This document shows positions 1-6,347 of a stretch of DNA of 6,742 nt, one piece after another. Made by a program: the position numbers and the translations under genes. The stretch lies in assembly GCA_029865665.1 (NCBI GenBank), contig JARXAV010000318.1:1-6742 (forward strand), in the 5' to 3' direction. Under the pieces are notes generated by a model, which saw only the letters and a program-made list of their open reading frames with translations, made no database searches and was not told the DNA's origin. The stretch comes from Flectobacillus sp. GTDB taxonomy: Bacteria > Bacteroidota > Bacteroidia > Cytophagales > Spirosomataceae. Numbering within the stretch: the stretch's first letter is position 1; the number at the start of each line of letters is the position of its first letter.

Positions 1-273
1 TTTAGTGGCTTCGTTATAGATAGAAATTTGCTCATCATTTAACAATTCTTTATCCGACACATGAACCAATTTCATGATGGTTGTATTGGCTGCTTGTAAA
101 TCAAAAAGTAGTGTGGTGGTCGTTACAGCTCTATCCTCTAATCTTTTAAAAAAACGTTTTTCTAAATAAAGTTTACTAAAAAAATAAACCCCCACCGAAA
201 ACAAGAGTAAGATAGCAACTACCAACATCATGAACTGATAGGTAAGGCGAGAGCGAATATCGTCGAATTTCAT
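1..273 (-). CDS. Sensor histidine kinase, N-terminal part only (cut by left edge)
   Basis: The frame is open from an ATG at 273 to the window edge, giving 91 residues. The protein starts MKFDDIRSRLTYQFM, followed by a strongly hydrophobic stretch at about residues 14-33, then a charged segment and the start of what should be a periplasmic sensor region. A short basic or amphipathic N-terminus, one membrane helix and a position just downstream of an OmpR-type regulator are typical of Bacteroidota sensor kinases. The HAMP, phospho-acceptor His and ATPase parts would lie beyond the edge and are not seen, so kinase identity is inferred from context and the N-terminal style. An in-frame ATG at 321 would add 16 residues. 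The shorter start is preferred because it puts the membrane helix close to the N-terminus as is usual. No Shine-Dalgarno sequence is evident. It would sense an envelope signal and phosphorylate the regulator at 394-1071. Confidence 0.8.
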   Translation of the reverse strand, partial: MKFDDIRSRLTYQFMMLVVAILLLFSVGVYFFSKLYLEKRFFKRLEDRAVTTTTLLFDLQAANTTIMKLVHVSDKELLNDEQISIYNEATK

Positions 274-286
274 CCGATTATAATGT

Positions 287-382
287 TTAGTTATTTTCAA
301 TGGTATCAGATTGCGACGCATAGTCGGAACGCCTCAGACAACGGTTGTAATCGTACCTCTGCATATCAAACTTTTTTGGCAT
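287..382 (-). CDS. Candidate small ORF (31 aa) between regulator and kinase
   Basis: An ATG at 382 opens a 31-codon frame ending in TAA at 287-289. It begins 11 nt after the regulator stop codon and ends 13 nt before the kinase ATG, so it almost fills the 120-nt gap. The peptide begins MPKKFDMQRYDYNRC and is hydrophilic, rich in Arg, Asp, Tyr and Ser, with no signal peptide or membrane segment. No Shine-Dalgarno sequence is visible; translation by coupling to the regulator is conceivable. I do not recognise any family. The frame could also be chance: 31 codons is short and the gap may simply be a leader for the kinase. A 19-codon frame starting at 393, directly after the regulator stop, competes in another phase. 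Confidence 0.25.
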   Translation of the reverse strand: MPKKFDMQRYDYNRCLRRSDYASQSDTIENN

Positions 383-393
383 GGGCGTTTCAT

Positions 394-1071
394 TTAGCTT
401 ATTTTAAGAACATAGCCCATACCAATTTGCGTATGTAATAACTTAGTAGGGAAATCTTTATCTATTTTTTTACGAAGGAAATTCATATACACTTCAATCA
501 CATTTGTACCTGTGTCAAAGGTTACATCCCAAATTTTTTCGGCAAGTTCTACCTTTGAAATTACCCTGCCTTGATGACGTAAAAAATATTCTAGTAAGAC
601 AAATTCCTTTGCTGTTAAGGCAATTTCCTTCCCTGCTCTAAGTACCGATTTGGTATTCAAATCCATACTCAAATCCCCTATTTTCAAGACATTCTCCGTA
701 TTAGTTGAGCGGCTGTTTCTGCGAGTCAAGGCTCTAATTCTAGCCAATAACTCTCTAAATTCAAATGGTTTAACTAAATAATCATCTGCTCCAGCATCTA
801 AACCAAAAATCTTATCATCGGTTGTTCCAAGAGCCGTTAATAATAAGATTGGCGTAGCAACATTCGCCACCCGTAACTGGCGGCATAAATCTAAGCCATT
901 AATTCCAGGAAGAATAATGTCTGAAATAATTAAGGTATATTCTTCCCTAGTAGCAAGTTTAAAGCCCATCAACCCATCGTAGGCAACATCTACCTCCCAC
1001 TGTTGTTCCTCTAAACCTTGCTTAATCAATTGAAGGGTTTTGACCTCATCTTCAATCACCAAAATTTTCAT
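394..1071 (-). CDS. OmpR/PhoB-family response regulator
   Basis: A 225-residue DNA-binding response regulator of normal length. The receiver domain (about 1-115) has the acidic pair Glu8-Asp9, the phospho-acceptor Asp51 in IISDIILPGINGL, Thr79 in LLLTALG and Lys101 in YLVKPFEF. The C-terminal winged helix (about 128-223) carries LTAKEFVLLEYFLRHQGRV, the recognition region TNVIEVYMNFLRKKID and the terminal GMGYVL, as in OmpR, PhoB and CusR-like regulators. All phosphotransfer residues are present. The start at 1071 is chosen over an in-frame ATG at 1104 because MKILVIEDE is the standard N-terminus and an AAGGAG sits 10 nt upstream. The kinase gene follows after 120 nt, so the two should form a two-component pair. 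The target genes are unknown. Transcription must start in the short region between this gene and the terminator at 1155-1191; no convincing promoter boxes were seen there. Confidence 0.96.
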   Translation of the reverse strand: MKILVIEDEVKTLQLIKQGLEEQQWEVDVAYDGLMGFKLATREEYTLIISDIILPGINGLDLCRQLRVANVATPILLLTALGTTDDKIFGLDAGADDYLVKPFEFRELLARIRALTRRNSRSTNTENVLKIGDLSMDLNTKSVLRAGKEIALTAKEFVLLEYFLRHQGRVISKVELAEKIWDVTFDTGTNVIEVYMNFLRKKIDKDFPTKLLHTQIGMGYVLKIS

Positions 1072-1081
1072 ATTGTGCTTG

Positions 1082-1087
1082 CTCCTT
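1082..1087 (-). promoter_or_regulatory. Ribosome binding site of the response regulator
   Basis: The minus strand reads AAGGAG (complement of 1082-1087), separated by 10 nt from the ATG at 1071. It supports the shorter start over the ATG at 1104. It is the only clear Shine-Dalgarno sequence in front of a full-length gene in this window. Confidence 0.65.
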
Positions 1088-1154
1088 GGTAACGTAAAAA
1101 TCACTTAAAAGTTGATACCATTTCAACAATAATCAAATTTAGCCATTTTAAAAC

Positions 1155-1191
1155 AAAAACGGAGAGTCTTATCGAAAGACCCTCCGTTTTT
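1155..1191 (-). terminator. Intrinsic terminator of the OmpA-lipoprotein gene
   Basis: Two 16-nt arms (1155-1170 and 1176-1191) flank a 5-nt loop. The one mismatch, 1165 against 1181, is A-C on the plus strand but becomes a G-U wobble in minus-strand RNA, so the hairpin is fully paired in the direction of the lipoprotein gene, which ends 22 nt upstream at 1214. The GGAGGGTC/GACTCTCC core is GC-rich, and in the minus sense the arm ends in TTTTTGTTTT, a U-tract. Plus-sense termination would also be possible, but no plus-strand gene points at it. It insulates the two-component genes from the lipoprotein gene. Confidence 0.9.
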
Positions 1192-1213
1192 AAGGAAATT
1201 TTAATTTAATATC

Positions 1214-2110
1214 TTATTTGTTAGCTGGAACCAACATTTGGAAGAATTGATCTAATTTCGGTAATACGATAATTTCTGTTCTTCTGTTTGCTTTACGGCC
1301 AGCCGCAGTCTCATTAGAATCTTTAGGGACAAATTCAGAACGTCCACCCGCTGTCATACGGCTAGGAACAACGCCAAATTTAGTTTGTAATAAACGAACA
1401 ACCGCAGTAGCACGTTTCGCACTTAAATCCCAGTTATCTTTCACACAGTCCGTAGAAATAGGTACAGTATCTGTATGACCTTCCACTAAAATATCCAACT
1501 CTTTATGGTCATTCACCACTTTCGCTACTTTACCTAATACGATTTCAGCCGCTGCGTTGATGTCTGAACTTCCCGAACGGAACAACATTTTATCAGAAAT
1601 AGAGATATAAACTACTCCTTTTTTCACTTCAACCGTCACATCATCGTCATTCACATCTGCCAATGAACGTTTCAAGTTCATTACCAATGCCAAGTTTAAT
1701 GAATCCTTACGTTGCATTGAGCTGTTCAAATTTTGAATGTATTTCCCTTGGTCATTCAGTGCTTCTAAGGATTTTTTGATGCTTTCAGCTCCTGTTTTAC
1801 TTACAATTGACAAATCAGATAAACGATCAAGCAAGTTTGTATTTGATTTTTTCAAGTAATCAACTTGTTCTTGCAAGGTTTTAACCTGACCTGATTTCGC
1901 ATCTAAATCTGATTCAGATTTTTGAAGTTTACTTTTCAATTCTGAGCTTTTCGTTTCACAATCGCTAACGTCTGTACGTAATTTACTAACTAAGGTGTTA
2001 TTAGTAGATTCAAGTGCTAACAATTTAGACTGTGCTTCTGCAAACTTCTTCTTACTTACACAAGAGAAAACCATAGGTAGTAAGGCTAAGACAACAATGA
2101 TTTTTTTCAT
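1214..2110 (-). CDS. OmpA-family outer-membrane lipoprotein with coiled coil
   Basis: 298 residues. Residues 1-17 form a lipoprotein signal, MKKIIVVLALLPMVFSC, with lipid-attachment Cys17. Residues about 21-150 are Lys, Glu, Ser and Leu rich with heptad-like spacing and should form a long coiled coil. Residues about 158-285 are an OmpA/MotB C-terminal domain: VEGHTDTVPI, NWDLSAKRATAVV, TAGGRSEFVP and NRRTEIIVLP. Asp214 (in HTD) and Arg233 (in AKRA) align with the residue positions that hold diaminopimelate in OmpA proteins. The protein is therefore expected to be anchored to the outer membrane by lipid and to hold peptidoglycan through its C-terminus, a structural role. There is no beta-barrel. 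The start at 2110 is chosen over a longer frame from 2158 because it gives a clean lipoprotein signal; the longer start would put 16 residues before it and lie at the predicted promoter. It is probably a single-gene unit, with a predicted promoter at 2156-2186 and a terminator at 1155-1191. Confidence 0.94.
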   Translation of the reverse strand: MKKIIVVLALLPMVFSCVSKKKFAEAQSKLLALESTNNTLVSKLRTDVSDCETKSSELKSKLQKSESDLDAKSGQVKTLQEQVDYLKKSNTNLLDRLSDLSIVSKTGAESIKKSLEALNDQGKYIQNLNSSMQRKDSLNLALVMNLKRSLADVNDDDVTVEVKKGVVYISISDKMLFRSGSSDINAAAEIVLGKVAKVVNDHKELDILVEGHTDTVPISTDCVKDNWDLSAKRATAVVRLLQTKFGVVPSRMTAGGRSEFVPKDSNETAAGRKANRRTEIIVLPKLDQFFQMLVPANK

Positions 2111-2155
2111 TTTGAATAACTGTTTTAATGAGAGAATGATGTGTTTACACAGAAA

Positions 2156-2186
2156 CAAAAATAAAGACTATTATTTTTAGTACTAA
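2156..2186 (-). promoter_or_regulatory. Predicted Bacteroidota-type promoter of the OmpA-lipoprotein gene
   Basis: On the minus strand, TATTTTTG (2163-2156) matches the Bacteroidota -7 consensus TAnnTTTG exactly. TTAG (2186-2183) lies 19 nt upstream and matches three of four bases of the -33 TTTG box. Transcription would begin near 2150, leaving a leader of about 40 nt before the ATG at 2110. The consensus and spacing are from work on Bacteroides and Flavobacterium; use of this site is inferred. Confidence 0.5.
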
Positions 2187-2206
2187 CAGTTCCTGTGTGT
2201 TATTTC

Positions 2207-2230
2207 GTATAAAAATATCCATTTTTATGC
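2207..2230. other. AT-rich inverted repeat between the WecA-like and lipoprotein genes
   Basis: ATAAAAAT (2209-2216) and ATTTTTAT (2221-2228) are perfect complements around a 4-nt loop, with a further G-C pair at 2207/2230 across one mismatch. It lies about 120 nt after the WecA-like stop and upstream of the predicted lipoprotein promoter. It might be a weak transcription end or a protein site. In DNA this AT-rich, chance is a fair explanation. No strong terminator was found after the WecA-like gene. Confidence 0.25.
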
Positions 2231-2318
2231 CAAATATGTTTACCATAAAATAACATCGCTGAATAATACTATTTCATCTGTGCTTATTACTGATGTTCTC
2301 TCACGCAAAATGTAAAAA

Positions 2319-2349
2319 TCAATTAAACTTCCTCATTTGAGAACCTCCT
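2319..2349 (-). other. Consensus Shine-Dalgarno plus five-codon frame after the WecA-like gene
   Basis: The WecA-like stop codon TAG (2350-2348) is built into TAGGAGG. The AGGAGG (2349-2344) is followed by 7 nt and an ATG at 2336, which reads MRKFN and then TGA (2321-2319). Spacing and sequence are textbook for translation initiation, yet the frame closes after five codons and no longer frame continues in the other phases. It may be a coincidence, the remnant of a lost downstream gene, or a translated mini-ORF. No function is claimed. Confidence 0.2.
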
Positions 2350-3475
2350 AAGCAAGTTTATTGTCTAGAACCTGACTTTTTAGGTCTGCTCGTTTTTGAT
2401 TTCGTTGCTTTAATAAATACGAAACCCACATATATAGACAAAAAATACCAAATAAAATCCATAAAGAGGTCATGTTAGATACCTCCTTACTAATTATTAA
2501 GAAAAGAATAGTCGATACTAGGCTAAAAGCCCAAAGAATTGCTGATGCTTGAAAATGCGTTAGTCCAGAATCAATTAAGATATGATGCAAGTGGTTTCTA
2601 TCACCAACAAAAGGAGATTTTTTCTCCATCAATCGAATCATGAATACTCGAACGGTATCAAAAATGGGTACAATCAATACTACAATGGCTAGAATTGGAG
2701 CACTAAAAATAGCATTTGGGTCAAAACGGTAAACAATGTTCAACTGAACAAATTTGATGGCAAACATGGTCAGAAGAAAACCTACTAGCAGTGAACCTGT
2801 ATCCCCCATAAAGATTTTAGAGGTTTTAGAATAATTAAATCTCAAGAAACCTAATAAAGAACCTGCCATAGCGGAAGCTAGAGAGGCTAGTGCATAATGA
2901 CCATTTAAATAAAACCAGATACCAAATGTACCACCAGCAATCATACCGATTCCTCCTGCAAGGCCATCAATTCCATCGATGAGGTTAATCGCATTGATTA
3001 GGGCTATAAAAACAAAAATAGTTAACGGTACACTTAACAGATAAGGAATATGATCTATACCGAAAATGCCAAATAAATTTTCGAGACGTAAATTCCCCAT
3101 AATGATAACCAAAGCAGAGGCTACAATCTGAATAATCATTTTCTTTTTAGGAGACAAAATCAAAATATCGTCTTTTACTCCTAAGAAAAAAAGAATGACT
3201 ATGGCAGAAATAGATAAATGTACGAAATGTCCTTCATCTGGATTTTCCCAAAGAAAATAACTGATTAATATGGATGCAAAAATAGCAACCCCACCTAAGG
3301 TTGGTGTACGTCTCACATGAGAACTGCGTTCACCTGGTTCTGCCATGAGGTTCTTCAATCGTGAAATCTTAATAATGACAGGAATTGAGTTAATAGACAT
3401 CAATGCTGCCACAATACAAGTAAACACGATTTGAAAAAGCTTATTATTATATAGTTGAAGAAAAAAATCGGACAT
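2348..3475 (-). CDS. wecA: WecA/TagO-type undecaprenyl-phosphate sugar-1-phosphate transferase
   Basis: A 375-residue polytopic inner-membrane protein with roughly ten or eleven hydrophobic helices, the normal size for the MraY/WecA glycosyltransferase family. It transfers a sugar-1-phosphate from a UDP-sugar to undecaprenyl phosphate, the first membrane step of many glycans. Family motifs appear in order: ERSSHVRRTPTLGG (49-62), GVKDD with Asp102-Asp103, NAINLIDGIDGLAGG (161-175) with Asp167 and Asp170, FMGDTGS (222-228), FDT with Asp273, and DRNHLHH (292-298). The HLHH motif and the SSHxRxTPTLGG segment place it with WecA/TagO/WbpL rather than MraY, which makes lipid I. The sugar is not readable; N-acetylglucosamine is the common default. 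The ATG at 3475 has no clear Shine-Dalgarno sequence. It follows the acetyltransferase gene after 99 nt containing hairpins, so it may be the last gene of the polysaccharide operon or have its own promoter. The symbol is a family-level name. Confidence 0.9.
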   Translation of the reverse strand: MSDFFLQLYNNKLFQIVFTCIVAALMSINSIPVIIKISRLKNLMAEPGERSSHVRRTPTLGGVAIFASILISYFLWENPDEGHFVHLSISAIVILFFLGVKDDILILSPKKKMIIQIVASALVIIMGNLRLENLFGIFGIDHIPYLLSVPLTIFVFIALINAINLIDGIDGLAGGIGMIAGGTFGIWFYLNGHYALASLASAMAGSLLGFLRFNYSKTSKIFMGDTGSLLVGFLLTMFAIKFVQLNIVYRFDPNAIFSAPILAIVVLIVPIFDTVRVFMIRLMEKKSPFVGDRNHLHHILIDSGLTHFQASAILWAFSLVSTILFLIISKEVSNMTSLWILFGIFCLYMWVSYLLKQRNQKRADLKSQVLDNKLA

Positions 3476-3500
3476 AAATTTTTGTTTTGTCAGTTGATAT

Positions 3501-3550
3501 TGAAATATAACACTTCATTTTTATATTTCAGTACGCTATAAAATGAAATG
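3501..3550 (-). promoter_or_regulatory. Two overlapping, mutually exclusive hairpins before the WecA-like gene
   Basis: In the 99-nt gap before the WecA-like gene, TGAAATATAA (3501-3510) and TTATATTTCA (3521-3530) form a perfect 10-bp inverted repeat. A second stem pairs 3511-3525 with 3537-3550: 14 pairs with one bulged base. Its only non-Watson-Crick pair (3513/3548) is C-A on the plus strand but G-U in minus-strand RNA. The stems share 3521-3525, so only one can form at a time. The arrangement resembles an attenuator or RNA switch, and the second stem is followed by UUAUAUUU. Both stems are AT-rich, so it could be chance; no ligand or leader peptide is recognised. Confidence 0.3.
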
Positions 3551-3574
3551 ATAGAATTTACACCCAACTATATT

Positions 3575-4126
3575 TTACACTAATTGTCTAGTATGCACTT
3601 TAACTGCTGGATTACCTTGATAGATAGCATATTCTTCTAAATTTTTTGTTGCTACAGAGCCGACTGTTAAAACAGCATGGCTTTCACACGTTACATTAGG
3701 ACATACTGTTGCCTTCGCCCCTATCCACACGCCTTTTTTTAGGTGTATGCTACCAATCATCAAGTCAAAAGTTATTTTTTTATAATTATGATTACCCGTT
3801 AATAATAAAGCTCCTTGGGATAAACAGACATTTTCCTCCAGAATCACCTCTGTATAATTATCAATCCAAACGCACTCGCCAATCCAAACATCATCTGCCA
3901 CGTGTAAAAACCACGGATATTTGATATTCACTTTGGGCTTTATCATTACATTTGAACCAATTTTTGCACCAAATAAACGAAGAACTAACGTTTTGATAGC
4001 CACAGGAATAGGCAAATAATTATTCAGGAAAATAGTATTAGCTAGAAACCACGCTAAAATTTTAAATTTGCCTGCTGGTTTATACCACGAATTATTATAG
4101 TCTTTCAACCGTGTTTCAGCGTTCAT
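3575..4126 (-). CDS. wcaF: WcaF-type hexapeptide-repeat acetyltransferase
   Basis: 183 residues, the usual length for the WcaF family of soluble O-acetyltransferases that move acetyl from acetyl-CoA to a sugar of an exopolysaccharide. The N-terminal hydrophobic part leads to LRLFGAKIGSNVMIKPKVNI (from about residue 49), followed by left-handed beta-helix repeats seen as IGSNV, VWIGECVWI, LEENVCLSQGAL and VWIGAKATVCPNV. GNHNY with His113 matches the catalytic-His loop of the family (SHDY in E. coli WcaF), and QGNPAVKV near the end is the typical closing motif. It sits 38 nt after the GT2 gene, most likely in the same operon, and should decorate the glycan or its lipid-linked intermediate. Colanic acid itself is not implied. 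The ATG at 4126 is well placed, with only a weak purine-rich stretch upstream. Confidence 0.88.
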   Translation of the reverse strand: MNAETRLKDYNNSWYKPAGKFKILAWFLANTIFLNNYLPIPVAIKTLVLRLFGAKIGSNVMIKPKVNIKYPWFLHVADDVWIGECVWIDNYTEVILEENVCLSQGALLLTGNHNYKKITFDLMIGSIHLKKGVWIGAKATVCPNVTCESHAVLTVGSVATKNLEEYAIYQGNPAVKVHTRQLV

Positions 4127-4164
4127 AAGTCTTGATTTCTTTCAAATGGGTTCAATAAAATAAC

Positions 4165-5070
4165 TTACTTTTCTAAATCTTTGCCGTACTCACTCTTAAA
4201 AAAAGCAACAATTGCTTGCTTATCCGTACCTACTCTATGATAAACCTCATACATTTTAGCATCTACGAGAAAACGATACCAAAAGCCTTGTAAAATATGC
4301 CAAATAAGTCCTTTTTTTCCATCCAAAAACCCGAACTTCAGAAAGTAGCGGTATAAGAAATAGAAAACAGGTCGTGTAAATAAAGGTACAGAAGCATACT
4401 TTATTTTCAAATATCGTTTACGTTCTTCTTGAGTTCCCCACAAATTAGGCTCAACAGCTTCTTGATTTTTAAAATTATACTTAATATTCAGTAAATCAAT
4501 CACTTCTCTGATGGCATATAAATTATGTTTTTGAGTCCACCAAGTCAAGTTATTTAAGGTGTGATCAACCAAATCATTCTCAAATTGAATCGTTGTTCCT
4601 TCAGACAATTTGATATGCTCATCCATCCAAGTCTCTTCACAAATACCATGACCATTTCGCCAAATACGCATCAACCAAATCGGATAATATCCGCCTCGTT
4701 TGATCCATTTCTCCATAAAAATCACCCTTCTTTTTACATAAATACCACTTATACTAGCGGTTATTCCTTGCAATTTGCTCGTAATTTCGGCTGCTAATTC
4801 TGGCAATACGTATTCATCAGCATCCATACGCATCAACCACTGCGTATCGAACGGATTATTTTTTATACCAAAGTTAAATTGTTGAGCATAATTTACCCAA
4901 GCATTTTGTACGACTTTAGCCCCTAACGCTTCTGCAATTTCAACTGTTTTATCAGTTGAAAAAGAATCTACAATGAAAATTTTATCTGTAAAAGGTAATA
5001 ACGATTTCACACAACGTGCAATATGTTTTTCCTCGTTATAGGTCAATATGATAACTGTAATATCTTGCAT
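4165..5070 (-). CDS. GT2 glycosyltransferase, WaaE/KdtX-like
   Basis: 301 residues, cytosolic or membrane-associated. The GT-A fold is shown by ITVIILTYNEEKHI at the N-terminus, VDSFSTDKT with Asp35, and RMDADEYV with the metal-binding DAD at 83-85. CEETWMDEH (144-152) is a likely catalytic-base region. The closely spaced TYNEE, DSxSTDxT and LDADE-like motifs are those of the WaaE/KdtX group of lipopolysaccharide and polysaccharide glucosyltransferases. The C-terminal third (about 215-270) is basic and aromatic and probably binds the membrane. The donor and acceptor cannot be told. The frame could be read from a TTG at 5079, but the ATG at 5070 gives the standard family N-terminus and is preferred. 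It starts 25 nt after the GT4 stop and precedes the acetyltransferase by 38 nt, which fits one operon. Confidence 0.92.
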   Translation of the reverse strand: MQDITVIILTYNEEKHIARCVKSLLPFTDKIFIVDSFSTDKTVEIAEALGAKVVQNAWVNYAQQFNFGIKNNPFDTQWLMRMDADEYVLPELAAEITSKLQGITASISGIYVKRRVIFMEKWIKRGGYYPIWLMRIWRNGHGICEETWMDEHIKLSEGTTIQFENDLVDHTLNNLTWWTQKHNLYAIREVIDLLNIKYNFKNQEAVEPNLWGTQEERKRYLKIKYASVPLFTRPVFYFLYRYFLKFGFLDGKKGLIWHILQGFWYRFLVDAKMYEVYHRVGTDKQAIVAFFKSEYGKDLEK

Positions 5071-5095
5071 GATTATCAATTAAAGGTAAGCAAAT

Positions 5096-6241
5096 TTAAG
5101 AACGGCGTATTTTTTCAAACTGTGCCAATAATTGCTTCGCCACAATCTTTATATCATAGCGTGAACGCACTAAATTTTTACCATTTTGAGCTAATTCTTC
5201 GGCATAAGCTTGGTTATCAAGTAGTTTAACTAAGCCATCTTTTATACTTTCTACATTTAGATCTACTAAATGAGCTGCATTGGTTTCCTTAATTGCTGGG
5301 CCAAAACCCACTCTGTCTGAAAGCAAAGAAGGAACTCCAGAGATAAGAGCCTCCAAAGTAGCAATCGAAAAACCTTCTGAATACGATGGTAAAGCGAATA
5401 TATTGGCATCAGCAAAAGCAGCTAACTTTTCAGTCCCTGTAAGCATCCCAACTAACAGAATCTTACTTTCTAGCTTATGCTGAGTAATAAAATCTTGCGT
5501 TTCTTTCAGATAACCATCATCAGGGCCAGCCATCACCATTACACAGTCATTTCGTTCTTTCAAAAGAGCTGAAAAAGCTGGTAAAAGCATATCTAAACCT
5601 TTCTTGATATTAATTCGACTTAAAAACAAGACGATTTTTTTATCGGCTGCAATTCCAAATTTCTTTCTAAAAACCCCTTTATCAGGCAAGTTTTCAAACG
5701 ATGCGATATTCATACCATTTGGAACAATGACAACGTTAGGGTGTTCTTCCCCTAAAAACAAGCGAACATCTTCTTGTTCATCCAAATTATTAATTTGAAT
5801 CAATTCCGTTTTGCGAAGGATATTTTTTTGGAACAAAAGACCAAAAATATACTTTTTCCAATATCCATGACGAATAGCCCAGCGGTCTAACAAGCCGTGT
5901 ATCGTAATACATTTAGGCGTTTTGACACCTGCCAAATAAGGAGCGACACCTGCGAAATGCCACACACCATGAATATGAATTACATCAAATTCATTCCCAT
6001 GTTTTTTTAACCAGTAATATAACTCTGGAGAAAACTCTGCCCAAAACTTAGCCAACCAATGTCTCTTACAAGTGACAATGTTAACTCCTTCAGGTACATC
6101 ATATACTTTTTGTCCTTCAGAAATGGGCGTTAAAATAGTTACTTCAGCTCCATTTTTAAGTTGTTCGATGGCATGATCGTAGATAATTTTTGGAGGGCCA
6201 CCGATGTCCCAAGAATAACCACAGATATTTAATATTTTCAC
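5096..6241 (-). CDS. GT4 glycosyltransferase (GT-B fold) with GTG start
   Basis: 381 residues, the normal length for a GT4 enzyme that transfers a sugar from a nucleotide-sugar donor with retention of configuration. The N-terminal acceptor domain has GGPPK (14-18) and VIHIHGVWHF (87-96). IVPNG (172-176) precedes the linker. The C-terminal donor domain has LFLSRINIKKGLD (205-217) with Arg209 and Lys213-Lys214, and PSYSEGFSIATLEAL (285-299), giving the Glu289-x7-Glu297 pair. The start codon is GTG at 6241: no in-frame ATG exists upstream before a TAA at 6284-6286, and MKILNICGYSW is the expected N-terminus. No Shine-Dalgarno sequence is seen. It lies 106 nt after the membrane acyltransferase and 25 nt before the GT2 gene. 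Exact sugar specificity is unknown. Confidence 0.93.
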   Translation of the reverse strand: MKILNICGYSWDIGGPPKIIYDHAIEQLKNGAEVTILTPISEGQKVYDVPEGVNIVTCKRHWLAKFWAEFSPELYYWLKKHGNEFDVIHIHGVWHFAGVAPYLAGVKTPKCITIHGLLDRWAIRHGYWKKYIFGLLFQKNILRKTELIQINNLDEQEDVRLFLGEEHPNVVIVPNGMNIASFENLPDKGVFRKKFGIAADKKIVLFLSRINIKKGLDMLLPAFSALLKERNDCVMVMAGPDDGYLKETQDFITQHKLESKILLVGMLTGTEKLAAFADANIFALPSYSEGFSIATLEALISGVPSLLSDRVGFGPAIKETNAAHLVDLNVESIKDGLVKLLDNQAYAEELAQNGKNLVRSRYDIKIVAKQLLAQFEKIRRS

Positions 6242-6347
6242 GAGAAATCTAGTTGTTTTAAGTGAATAGTGAGAAGGTATCTTTTAGTAAATCTAATTCA
6301 ACCCTTGCCTCCTGATAAGAGAGATACAATTAACGAATAACGTCTTG

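Noticed and set aside
1072..1104. Longer N-terminus for the response regulator from the ATG at 1104
   Set aside because: The extra residues do not fit the family, and an AAGGAG is correctly spaced for the ATG at 1071.
1995..2180. Plus-strand frame of 61 codons across the start of the lipoprotein gene
   Set aside because: It is antisense to the signal peptide and coiled coil of a clearly real gene and shows no recognisable domain.
3709..3924. Plus-strand frame of 71 codons inside the acetyltransferase gene
   Set aside because: Antisense shadow of a well-supported hexapeptide acetyltransferase; composition is not protein-like.
4561..4797. Plus-strand frame of 78 codons inside the GT2 gene
   Set aside because: Antisense shadow; no domain, no start context.
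5023..5798. Three plus-strand frames of 64-68 codons inside or next to the GT4 gene
   Set aside because: Each lies opposite conserved GT4 coding sequence and has no independent support.
6305..6317. AGGAGG on the minus strand between the membrane acyltransferase and GT4 genes
   Set aside because: The only nearby start is a TTG followed at once by a stop, and it is more than 60 nt from the GT4 start.
6275..6334. GTATCT/AGATAC inverted repeat in the gap before the GT4 gene
   Set aside because: Short arms with a wide spacer in AT-rich DNA; not a convincing hairpin or operator.
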